Shown here one piece after another: positions 27,085 to 34,138 of a DNA stretch of 64,000 bases. The translations under genes were made by a program, and so were the position numbers. The notes beneath the pieces were generated by a model. The model worked only from the letters and a program-made list of their open reading frames with translations, ran no database searches and had not been told where the DNA came from. The DNA is taken from positions 62,001-126,000 of the forward strand of contig NZ_KB908298.1 of assembly GCF_000382425.1 (NCBI RefSeq). The letters run 5' to 3'. Every line of letters starts with the position of its first letter. Within the stretch, counting starts at the first letter, position 1. This DNA comes from Empedobacter brevis NBRC 14943 = ATCC 43319 (GTDB lineage Bacteria; Bacteroidota; Bacteroidia; Flavobacteriales; Weeksellaceae).

Positions 27085-27849
27085 TTAAAAAGTAATCTTG
27101 ACAGATTTATTCTCTTCCGAAATAATTTCCGCGAATGTATAGTCTAATTTTATTGTTTTCTGGTCTAATGTATAATAACTTCCATCCTTCGAACTGCTTA
27201 AAATTTTATCGGGCGTGTGAATAATTAATTGGTAATTGAACATTTTATTAAACATCATATTATCCTGCATACGAGAATCAAATTCTTTTGTCAAACTATT
27301 GATTAATTGTTTATAATCTGCTTTATTGAAGATTATTTCAAAACTATTGTTTGTGGCAGTTTTCGTATTGGTCAAATAATTTGTATTGAAAGGATTGTCA
27401 ATCGCGATAAAAAAATTAAATAAGAAATTATTCAGCAACTTACTTTCCTGATCTATATTTTCTGAAGTTGTTTTCAGTTCCGTGTTATAAGTTAGTTGAT
27501 CAAAGTTGACATATAATTTATGGTGTTTCAACTGGTTGTAGGTCGTTTTATTTTCTTTAAAATATTTTACTGCAGCTGCATTATGATGCTTCAATAAATC
27601 ATGATCGTCTGTTAATCTTTTATAAAACTCTTCTATCGTAATCCCCCTTCCTAATGCTTCTACAAAGTCTTTTTTCTCATTTAAAGTTTTTTCAAAACTT
27701 TCTTCTTCTGCCATAAAATCTTTCAAATCACTTCCATTCAATGAATAATTATACTGTATACGACCACTTTTTCCTATCGTATATTCTTCTTTTACTGTAC
27801 AAGAGTTTAAACCTGCTATTACAGGTACTATAAATAGTATTTTTTTCAT
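27085..27849 (-). CDS. Lipoprotein of unknown function (paralogue of the next gene)
   Basis: A 254-residue lipoprotein: short signal and lipobox GLNSC (Cys17), followed by TVKEEYTIGKSGRIQYNYSLNGSDLKDFM. This opening parallels TMTEEVTVNEKGEVEYLQKIDMPQFAAMM in the neighbouring 28006-28845 gene, so the two are tandem paralogues with weak overall identity. The body is mixed alpha/beta with many Lys/Asn residues. I do not recognise the family. A shared ~150-base spacer with a hairpin separates the two genes, so each may be transcribed separately. Confidence 0.7.
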   Translation of the reverse strand: MKKILFIVPVIAGLNSCTVKEEYTIGKSGRIQYNYSLNGSDLKDFMAEEESFEKTLNEKKDFVEALGRGITIEEFYKRLTDDHDLLKHHNAAAVKYFKENKTTYNQLKHHKLYVNFDQLTYNTELKTTSENIDQESKLLNNFLFNFFIAIDNPFNTNYLTNTKTATNNSFEIIFNKADYKQLINSLTKEFDSRMQDNMMFNKMFNYQLIIHTPDKILSSSKDGSYYTLDQKTIKLDYTFAEIISEENKSVKITF

Positions 27850-27942
27850 TTTTATTTTTCTACTATTTTCAAAAATAAGTCAAAATAATCACTAAAAACC
27901 TCACTATTATTACTGGTTTATTCAAAATAACTTTAATTCATA

Positions 27943-27977
27943 AAAAAACAGATGAAGTAAACTTCACCTGTTTTTTT
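27943..27977 (-). terminator. Hairpin terminator between the two lipoprotein genes
   Basis: Arms AAAAAACAGATGAAGT and ACTTCACCTGTTTTTT pair with one G-T/A-C mismatch around a short loop, and a T-run follows on the minus strand. It lies 28 bases after the stop at 28006. Confidence 0.75.
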
Positions 27978-28005
27978 AAAAGCTCTTCATGGGAGATGGA
28001 TAGAA

Positions 28006-28845
28006 TTAATCTTCCAATTCAACTTTAAAATCGCCTAAATGTGGAGCATTTAAAATTTCTTCCAATGTATATTCTTTTACAAATGATTTTCCGTCAGCTG
28101 TAAACATTGCATCAGCAAGGTTTAAAGATTTTATTTTCTTCGGAAACGTATATTTGTACTTAAATTTTATTTGTTTCAACATTCCGAAAAACATTTGTTT
28201 TTCTTCTTCTGTTGATAAATCATTTGTATGAAAATCATTCGAAAACTTTTCACTGTCAATAGATTTAGAAAATGTTTTCCCATCATAAAAGAATCTAGCG
28301 CTCGTCATTGTTCCCATAGGGTTATCAGAAAATAGTGGCGTCTCATTTTCTAATTTAGCTTTCCTTTTCTTTCTTTTCTTTTGGAATGATTCTGTCAAAA
28401 TCCGTTGTTCTTCTTTCAATTTAATCTCTCCGAAAACTTTTTCAATAATTGCAGATTTCTCATTAAATTCATCAACAGATGCAGAACGATTGATTACTTC
28501 TATTGCAAACTTATCTCTTAAATCTAACCTTAGTTTTAAAAAATCTATTGCAGCTAATTCATCTTTATAAATTGAGAATTTTGAAAATTTATCCTTTGTT
28601 TTTTGGCCTCCTACTTCTTCTATCATCTTTATAAAATCTAAGTACGTATATTCTGTATTCGAAATCAGATTTTTTTCTATTTTTTCATCCAAATCACTAG
28701 AATTCATCATTGCAGCAAATTGTGGCATATCAATTTTCTGAAGATATTCTACTTCTCCTTTTTCATTTACAGTCACTTCTTCTGTCATTGTACAAGAGGT
28801 AAGTGATACGATGATCAATAAAAAAGTAAATAGTCTTTTATACAT
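28006..28845 (-). CDS. Lipoprotein of unknown function
   Basis: A 279-residue lipoprotein with a clear lipobox LTSC (Cys18). The first mature segment EEVTVNEKGEVEYLQKIDMP suggests a beta-hairpin, as in membrane-anchored TPM- or DUF-type lipoproteins. The middle is a charged helical region (FQKKRKKRKAKLENE), and the end is EYTLEEILNAPHLGDFKVELED. It is related to the gene at 27085-27849 by its N-terminus and general layout. No family or function is recognised. Confidence 0.7.
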   Translation of the reverse strand: MYKRLFTFLLIIVSLTSCTMTEEVTVNEKGEVEYLQKIDMPQFAAMMNSSDLDEKIEKNLISNTEYTYLDFIKMIEEVGGQKTKDKFSKFSIYKDELAAIDFLKLRLDLRDKFAIEVINRSASVDEFNEKSAIIEKVFGEIKLKEEQRILTESFQKKRKKRKAKLENETPLFSDNPMGTMTSARFFYDGKTFSKSIDSEKFSNDFHTNDLSTEEEKQMFFGMLKQIKFKYKYTFPKKIKSLNLADAMFTADGKSFVKEYTLEEILNAPHLGDFKVELED

Positions 28846-28937
28846 AACTGAGTTGTTTGTTAATTTTTGTTAAAATTAATGGATTTAGATGAAATACGGA
28901 AAATAACGCGCATTTATTAATGGTTCCCATAAACCAA

Positions 28938-28966
28938 TTTGATTTAGGTAAAATTCTTTATCTTTG
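28938..28966 (+). promoter_or_regulatory. Bacteroidota promoter of the S46 peptidase gene
   Basis: TTTG at 28938-28941, then 17 bases, then TATCTTTG at 28959-28966. Both boxes and their spacing fit the -33/-7 consensus of this phylum. The ATG is at 29006, giving a leader of about 35 bases. This is the cleanest promoter in the window. Confidence 0.7.
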
Positions 28967-29005
28967 GAATTCTAAGAAATCGATAGAATAAAATAATCAA
29001 AAAAA

Positions 29006-31162
29006 ATGAAGAAACTATTCGTTAAAGGGTCTATTTTAATGGCTTTTTTTGCAAGCTTCAATGTGTTTGCTCAACAAGGCGGAGGAATGTGGATTCCGAC
29101 AGAATTGAATGAAAAGGAAATGAAAGAAATGGGGTTAAAAATCTCATCAAAAGACATTTTCAGTACAGGTGATAAAAGTATCAATAATGCGGTTGCCCAC
29201 TTTGGTGGTGGATGTACTTCCGAAGTTATTTCTCCAAACGGGCTATTGCTTACAAATCATCACTGTGGTTATGGAGAAATCCAATCTCATTCATCTTTAG
29301 AAAATGATTATTTAACAGATGGTTTTTGGGCAAAAGAATTGAAAGACGAATTGCCTAACAAAGGTTTGACAGCTTCTTTTATTGTTGATATAAAGGATGT
29401 AACCACTTCTATTCTGAAAGGTGTTAACGATAACATGTCTGAAGAAGAGCGTAATAAAATCATCAAAAAAAATACTGAAGATTTTAATGCAAAAAGTAAA
29501 ACAGAATCTTATCAATCTGTTTTCATCAAGCCTTTTTACAAAGGAAATAAATATTACCAATTTACAATAGAAACTTATAAAGATGTTCGCTTAGTCGGCG
29601 CACCACCTTCAGCTATCGGAAAGTACGGAAATGATACTGACAACTGGGTTTGGCCACGTCACACAGGAGACTTCTCTATGTTTAGAATTTATGCCGACAA
29701 AAACAATAAGCCTGCAGACTATTCTCCTGAAAATGTTCCTTACAAACCAAAACATTTTTTACCCGTCAATATTACAGGAATCAATGAAGATGACTTCACA
29801 TTTGTTTATGGTTTCCCGGGAACAACAGACGAATATTTACCAGCATCTTCTATTGAGCAAATCAAAGATGTGATTAATCCTGCCCGTATTCATGTACGTA
29901 CAATTGCATTATCGCACATCGATAAAAAAATGCGTGAAGACAACGCGACTCGTATCGCTTATGCTTCTAAACAAGCGCGTATTTCGAATGCTCACAAAAA
30001 ATGGATTGGAGAAGTTTTAGGGCTTAATCGTTCGAAAGCGGTTGAAAAGCGTCAACAATATGAACAGGAATTTCTGAATCGTATTGCTAAAAATCCGAAA
30101 TTAAAAGCACAGTATTCCACTATCATTTCAGATTTAAATCAAATCAATAAAGCAAACCAGGATTATTCTTTGGCTTACACCATGTATTCAGAGACTTTTT
30201 TCTCTAATTCTGAAACATTCAGAATGGCTTTAACATTAAATAATATTTTGAATGCAGTAGGGCAAAAAAATTATGCTGAAACGAAAGCAAAAGCATTAAA
30301 TACTGTAGCTTCTATGCACAAGGACTACAATCCTGAATTAGACAAAACAATTTCTTCTGATTTAGCTGAGAACTATTTCAAGGTTGTTCCACAAAACTTA
30401 TTGCCAAATACAACTGCTGCAAATATTAAAACGGCATTAGGAAATTCGGTCATTAATGGAACAAAAACAATTAATGGGCAATCAGTTTTAGGGAATATCA
30501 AAACATTAGCTGAAAATGATGCTGAATTTATCAAAGCATTGAAAGAAGATGCTTTAATTGCACAAATTCGTTTAATTTTAAACGCTAATCAAACAAAAGT
30601 TACCCCAACATATTTAACAAATCAAGACAAGGTTAATAAATTGATGCGCACGTATATGAAAGGTCAAATGGAAGTGTTTACTGACAAGAAAATCTTTCCG
30701 GATGCCAACTCTACTTTACGTGTAACATACGGAAAAGTTGATGGTTATCAACCTCGTGATGCTGTTTATTATGAGCCTGTAACTCATATGGAAGGTATAA
30801 TGGAGAAATATATCCCAGGAGATTATGAATATGATTTACCAAAACATATGTTACACTTATATGATAACAAAGATTATGGCAAATATGCAGATAAATCAGG
30901 AAAATTACCTGTCAACTTTATCGCTACAAACCATACAACAGGAGGAAATTCCGGTTCGCCTGCTTTGAATGCAAAGGGAGAATTAATTGGTTTAAACTTT
31001 GACCGTGTTTGGGAAGGAACAATGTCAGATTTGAACTATGATCCGGAAATTTGCCGTAACATTATGGTAGATGCTCGTTACATTTTATGGGTAGTTGATA
31101 AATATGCAAATGCACAACGTCTAATTGATGAGATGACCATTATCGACGAAAATAAAAAATAA
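29006..31162 (+). CDS. S46 family dipeptidyl-peptidase, DPP11-like
   Basis: A 718-residue periplasmic serine exopeptidase that takes dipeptides from the N-terminus of peptides. Signal peptide to about residue 22 (NVFAQ). The catalytic histidine is in LLTNHHCGYG (His85/86), the aspartate in the YGNDTDNW region, and the nucleophile is Ser649 in TGGNSGSP. The residue 18 positions after the nucleophile is Arg667 (GLNFDRVWEG). In Porphyromonas gingivalis DPP11 the equivalent pair is Ser655/Arg673, and Arg selects acidic residues at P1, whereas DPP7 has Gly. So Asp/Glu specificity is predicted. It stands alone with its own promoter and terminator. Confidence 0.93.
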   Translation: MKKLFVKGSILMAFFASFNVFAQQGGGMWIPTELNEKEMKEMGLKISSKDIFSTGDKSINNAVAHFGGGCTSEVISPNGLLLTNHHCGYGEIQSHSSLENDYLTDGFWAKELKDELPNKGLTASFIVDIKDVTTSILKGVNDNMSEEERNKIIKKNTEDFNAKSKTESYQSVFIKPFYKGNKYYQFTIETYKDVRLVGAPPSAIGKYGNDTDNWVWPRHTGDFSMFRIYADKNNKPADYSPENVPYKPKHFLPVNITGINEDDFTFVYGFPGTTDEYLPASSIEQIKDVINPARIHVRTIALSHIDKKMREDNATRIAYASKQARISNAHKKWIGEVLGLNRSKAVEKRQQYEQEFLNRIAKNPKLKAQYSTIISDLNQINKANQDYSLAYTMYSETFFSNSETFRMALTLNNILNAVGQKNYAETKAKALNTVASMHKDYNPELDKTISSDLAENYFKVVPQNLLPNTTAANIKTALGNSVINGTKTINGQSVLGNIKTLAENDAEFIKALKEDALIAQIRLILNANQTKVTPTYLTNQDKVNKLMRTYMKGQMEVFTDKKIFPDANSTLRVTYGKVDGYQPRDAVYYEPVTHMEGIMEKYIPGDYEYDLPKHMLHLYDNKDYGKYADKSGKLPVNFIATNHTTGGNSGSPALNAKGELIGLNFDRVWEGTMSDLNYDPEICRNIMVDARYILWVVDKYANAQRLIDEMTIIDENKK

Positions 31163-31181
31163 TCTTTCATTATATTTTTTG

Positions 31182-31212
31182 AAAACCACGTTTTTACAAC
31201 GTGGTTTTTTTA
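31182..31212 (+). terminator. Hairpin terminator of the S46 peptidase gene
   Basis: AAACCACGTT and AACGTGGTTT form a 10-bp stem with a 5-base loop followed by a T-run, 20 bases after the stop codon. Confidence 0.85.
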
Positions 31213-31233
31213 TTGAAATAAACGACAAAATTT

Positions 31234-31264
31234 AAATATAGTTTTAATAAATAAAACTATATTT
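31234..31264. repeat. 13-bp perfect inverted repeat upstream of the AI-2E family gene
   Basis: AAATATAGTTTTA, five bases, then its exact complement TAAAACTATATTT. It lies 45 bases before the ATG at 31309 and has no T-tract of its own. It may be an operator or a leader hairpin for the permease gene. Confidence 0.45.
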
Positions 31265-31308
31265 ATAGAACCTATTTATAAATTCGTCAACACAAAATAC
31301 ACTGCATT

Positions 31309-32457
31309 ATGGATGTCATTAGAAAATGGCCATTTTACCTAAAATTAACTTGCACATTATTGTCAATCATCTGTTTAACATTTATTTCAATAATAGGAAA
31401 AGGAATTTTAGTTCCTTTAATTTTAGGTTTTTTAATTTCGATATTATTAACCCCATTGTGTACGTTTTTTGAAAGATATTTACGAATTCCTCGTGCTATT
31501 TCCAGCATTATAACGACTTTGCTTTTTGCAGCTTTCATTCTTGGAATACTTTACCTTATCGCAATTCAAATGGCCGAGATAGCAAACGAATGGCCTATTT
31601 TCCAAAAGCAGATTATTGCAGCTTTTATGGATTTACAAAAATGGATTCATGAAACCTTTGGCGTTAATTCCCATGCGCAAATAGAATATTTGACGAAGAA
31701 TGTAAAAACAACGATCGAAACAAGTACAATTGTAATTGAAAAAGTGATTTCAATTGTTTCGTCTATGGCAGTTACAATTTTGTTTACATTCTTATACATT
31801 GTTTTCCTTTTAATTTATCGTCGCCATTTGGTAAAATTCTTATACTATGCTTTCAACTCAAATACGCATGATCAAGTCTATAATGTCATTACGTCTATCC
31901 AAAAAATGGTAAAACAATATCTGATCGGATTATTTTTACAAATGATTATTGTTTCTATTTTAGCATTTATTGCCTTTTCTATTCTTGGTCTTAAATATCG
32001 TTTTGTACTTGCTATTTTAACGGGTGTCTTGAATGTTGTTCCCTATGTCGGCATCATTATTTCATTAATCGTGACCCTTATTATCACGTTTGCAACGATG
32101 TCTGCTTCAAAATTATTTTTAGTCTTGATTGCTTTTATTGCTATACATGCAATAGACGGAAATGTTGTTATGCCAAAGATTGTAGGATCTAAAGTCAAAA
32201 TCAATTCGTTAATTGTTATCATTGGTTTAGTTATCGGTGAAATGACATGGGGAATTATGGGAATGTTGCTCTCTATTCCCATACTTGCTTTAATGAAGAT
32301 TGTTTTTGATAATGTCAACGAATTAAAACCTTGGGGATATTTATTAGGTGACGAAGACTCAACAGAAATTGATGAAGATTTGAATTCATTTTTAGCCAAT
32401 AAAAAAGCCATAAAACGGAGAAAAAAACCGGTGGAACTAGATGAAAATATTGAATAA
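31309..32457 (+). CDS. AI-2E family (PerM-like) membrane permease
   Basis: A 382-residue inner-membrane protein with seven to eight helices: a pair near the N-terminus, a soluble segment of ~70 residues (QIWIHETFG-like, residues ~95-150) and a C-terminal bundle. That bundle includes GLKYRFVLAILTGVLNVVPYVGIIIS and GNVVMPKIVGSKVKINSLIVIIGLVIGEMTWGIMGMLLSIPI. This is the PF01594 layout. Members export autoinducer-2 or act as sodium/proton antiporters or envelope permeases; the substrate here is unknown. The acidic-then-basic tail (ANKKAIKRRKKP) is cytoplasmic. Monocistronic. Confidence 0.9.
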   Translation: MDVIRKWPFYLKLTCTLLSIICLTFISIIGKGILVPLILGFLISILLTPLCTFFERYLRIPRAISSIITTLLFAAFILGILYLIAIQMAEIANEWPIFQKQIIAAFMDLQKWIHETFGVNSHAQIEYLTKNVKTTIETSTIVIEKVISIVSSMAVTILFTFLYIVFLLIYRRHLVKFLYYAFNSNTHDQVYNVITSIQKMVKQYLIGLFLQMIIVSILAFIAFSILGLKYRFVLAILTGVLNVVPYVGIIISLIVTLIITFATMSASKLFLVLIAFIAIHAIDGNVVMPKIVGSKVKINSLIVIIGLVIGEMTWGIMGMLLSIPILALMKIVFDNVNELKPWGYLLGDEDSTEIDEDLNSFLANKKAIKRRKKPVELDENIE

Positions 32458-32851
32458 TTCAAGTTCTGTTTTACATAATGTGCATTGATTATAAAATATA
32501 TTTCATTTACAATCTTTAATCTATTGATACTAAATACATCATGCAAGTAATCTGATACAACTGAAGTAAAGTACAACCTTTTACAAGTTGAATTTAGTCC
32601 TTCATTTCACCAACAAGGGGAAATTTTAGACGATTTCATTTTATAATTTTTCATCAATTGAAGTTCAAGAACCAACCATAGAAAATAATATCACAATTGA
32701 TAGAATGAGTTCTGAAATAAGTATTTTTTACCATAATTTAGATTTGATTAGAATTTCTTAAACGAAGCAGAACTATTCAATGTACTGTTGAAAGTTATCC
32801 CAAAACACAAGAAGAAAAATAATCAAATTATTCTTCGAAATAGTAATAGAT
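32458..32851. other. Gap with a possible decayed coding relic
   Basis: No intact gene. One plus-strand frame (about 32632-32761) reads like protein: SFYNFSSIEVQEPTIENN and onward to RMSSEISIFYHNLDLIRIS, then a stop, without an ATG or a believable upstream extension. This could be the remnant of a lost gene or chance in AT-rich DNA. I recognise no family in it. Confidence 0.25.
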
Positions 32852-32904
32852 ATATTCATTAAAAAAGTCGAGAACAACTTGTTCTCGACTTTTTTAATGA
32901 ATAT
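32852..32904. terminator. Very long perfect inverted repeat, probable bidirectional terminator
   Basis: Two 26-base arms (32852-32877 and 32879-32904) are exact complements around a single C. The core GTCGAGAACAA/TTGTTCTCGAC is flanked by six As and six Ts. It lies 9 bases after the PAP2 stop codon and would terminate that gene. Twice the usual arm length is unusual. Confidence 0.75.
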
Positions 32905-32913
32905 AAGTTGATT

Positions 32914-33489
32914 TTAATTCTTCTTTAAATATTTTTTTTCTAAAAAATAATACAATTTTATAAAAACAATAGAGAAAAAAATCCCGATTAATGTTCCAAA
33001 AAATATATCACCCGTAAAATGTACACCGACATACACTCTACTGTAAGCAACCATCAACGCCCAAACAATCAGCACATAGAGTAACCATTTGTAATAGCGT
33101 CTCAAGAGAATTCCCATAAAAATGGCTATTGCGATATGATTTGAAGCATGGGCCGATGTAAAACCGTATTTCCCTCTCCCTTCACAATCTATCGGGCGAA
33201 ATAAACCTTGAATAGACTCTGTATAACACGGACGAAAACGGTGAAAATAATTTTTCAAAATATTTGTAAACTGATCCGCACAAGTAATCATCAATGCAAT
33301 ACAAATTCCCGCCAATAGTGTTTTTTTCCAACCCAGTTTGATGTACAACAAAATCAGAAAAATTATATAGAGCGGAATCCATGTTTTTTTATTGGTGACT
33401 AAAAGCCAAAACCAATCCCAACTTTCCGTTCCTAAATTATTGAAGTACAAAAATAGTTGTACGTCCCAGTCAAAAAAATCTTGTATCAT
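32914..33489 (-). CDS. PAP2 family membrane phosphatase
   Basis: A 191-residue protein with five or six transmembrane helices. The three PAP2 signature motifs are present: KNYFHRFRP (K-x6-RP), SAHAS (SAH) and SRVYVGVHFTGD (SR-x5-H-x3-D). It probably dephosphorylates a lipid phosphate such as undecaprenyl pyrophosphate or phosphatidic acid on the outer face of the inner membrane. Its ATG overlaps the stop codon of the tatA-like gene (TAATG), so translation is coupled. Confidence 0.92.
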   Translation of the reverse strand: MIQDFFDWDVQLFLYFNNLGTESWDWFWLLVTNKKTWIPLYIIFLILLYIKLGWKKTLLAGICIALMITCADQFTNILKNYFHRFRPCYTESIQGLFRPIDCEGRGKYGFTSAHASNHIAIAIFMGILLRRYYKWLLYVLIVWALMVAYSRVYVGVHFTGDIFFGTLIGIFFSIVFIKLYYFLEKKYLKKN

Positions 33490-34046
33490 TATCTACTTAC
33501 TGATCCACCTAATCCCAATGCCTCGTCTACAGATTTTGGTTCCTCCTCAATTGTTGGTTCTTTCACTACAGGCTCAACTGGTTTTTCTACAATTGGTTCT
33601 GAAGGTATTTGTTGACTATCTGCATCTTGAATAGGATCAACTGGTTTCATTACCGATGCATCATCCGTATCTTTAAGTGCTGAATCGACTGGATTATCCT
33701 GATGAATGGCATTGTGAATTTCATCTACCGGATTACGAACTTCATCAAACGATTTTTGAAAATCGTCCATTGGACTTATCTTTTGGAAAGAATCTTTTAT
33801 TTCATTCATCGGGTTCAATTCCTTGATCGTATTCTGAATATCTTTCGTTGGGTCTACCTCCTGAACCGGATTCATAATTTCTTGTTTGATATCTTCAGAA
33901 GCTTCCTTCAACTTACGTACAGCAGTTCCTAAACCACGAGCAATTTCCGGAATTTTATCTGGTCCAAAAATTACTACAGCAACCACCATAATAATTACGA
34001 CTTCCTGGAAGTCTAAAAATGCTGGGTATATTACTAAACTATTCAC
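33489..34046 (-). CDS. TatA/TatB-like twin-arginine translocase component with long repeat tail
   Basis: A 185-residue protein. The N-terminal helix and FGP hinge (FLDFQEVVIIMVVAVVIFGPDKIPEIARGLGTAVRKLKEASEDI) are typical of TatA/E or TatB. The tail is unusual: degenerate repeats of 13-14 residues beginning NPVQEV, NPMNEI, SPMDDF, NPVDEI and NPVDSA (residues ~58-125), then a Pro/Glu-rich stretch (EPIVEKPVEPVVKEP). The start is GTG at 34046, just after a TACATTTG promoter element (34058-34051), so the message may be leaderless. It is coupled to the PAP2 gene. TatA versus TatB cannot be settled by eye. Confidence 0.82.
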   Translation of the reverse strand: MNSLVIYPAFLDFQEVVIIMVVAVVIFGPDKIPEIARGLGTAVRKLKEASEDIKQEIMNPVQEVDPTKDIQNTIKELNPMNEIKDSFQKISPMDDFQKSFDEVRNPVDEIHNAIHQDNPVDSALKDTDDASVMKPVDPIQDADSQQIPSEPIVEKPVEPVVKEPTIEEEPKSVDEALGLGGSVSR

Positions 34047-34084
34047 GAAACAAATGTATAAAATCTAAATTGAGAAAAATAAAA

Positions 34085-34112
34085 AAAGCCATCAAATTTC
34101 TTTGATGGCTTT
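34085..34112 (-). terminator. Hairpin terminator of secDF
   Basis: A 12-bp perfect stem AAAGCCATCAAA/TTTGATGGCTTT with a 4-base loop lies 27 bases after the secDF stop, with an A-run (T-run on the minus strand). Confidence 0.85.
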
Positions 34113-34138
34113 CTTAAAATTTATTTAAAATTTGAATC

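Noticed and set aside
32043-32576. A 177-codon minus-strand frame opposite the AI-2E family gene
   Set aside because: Antisense image of helical membrane-protein codons; no believable start context or motif.
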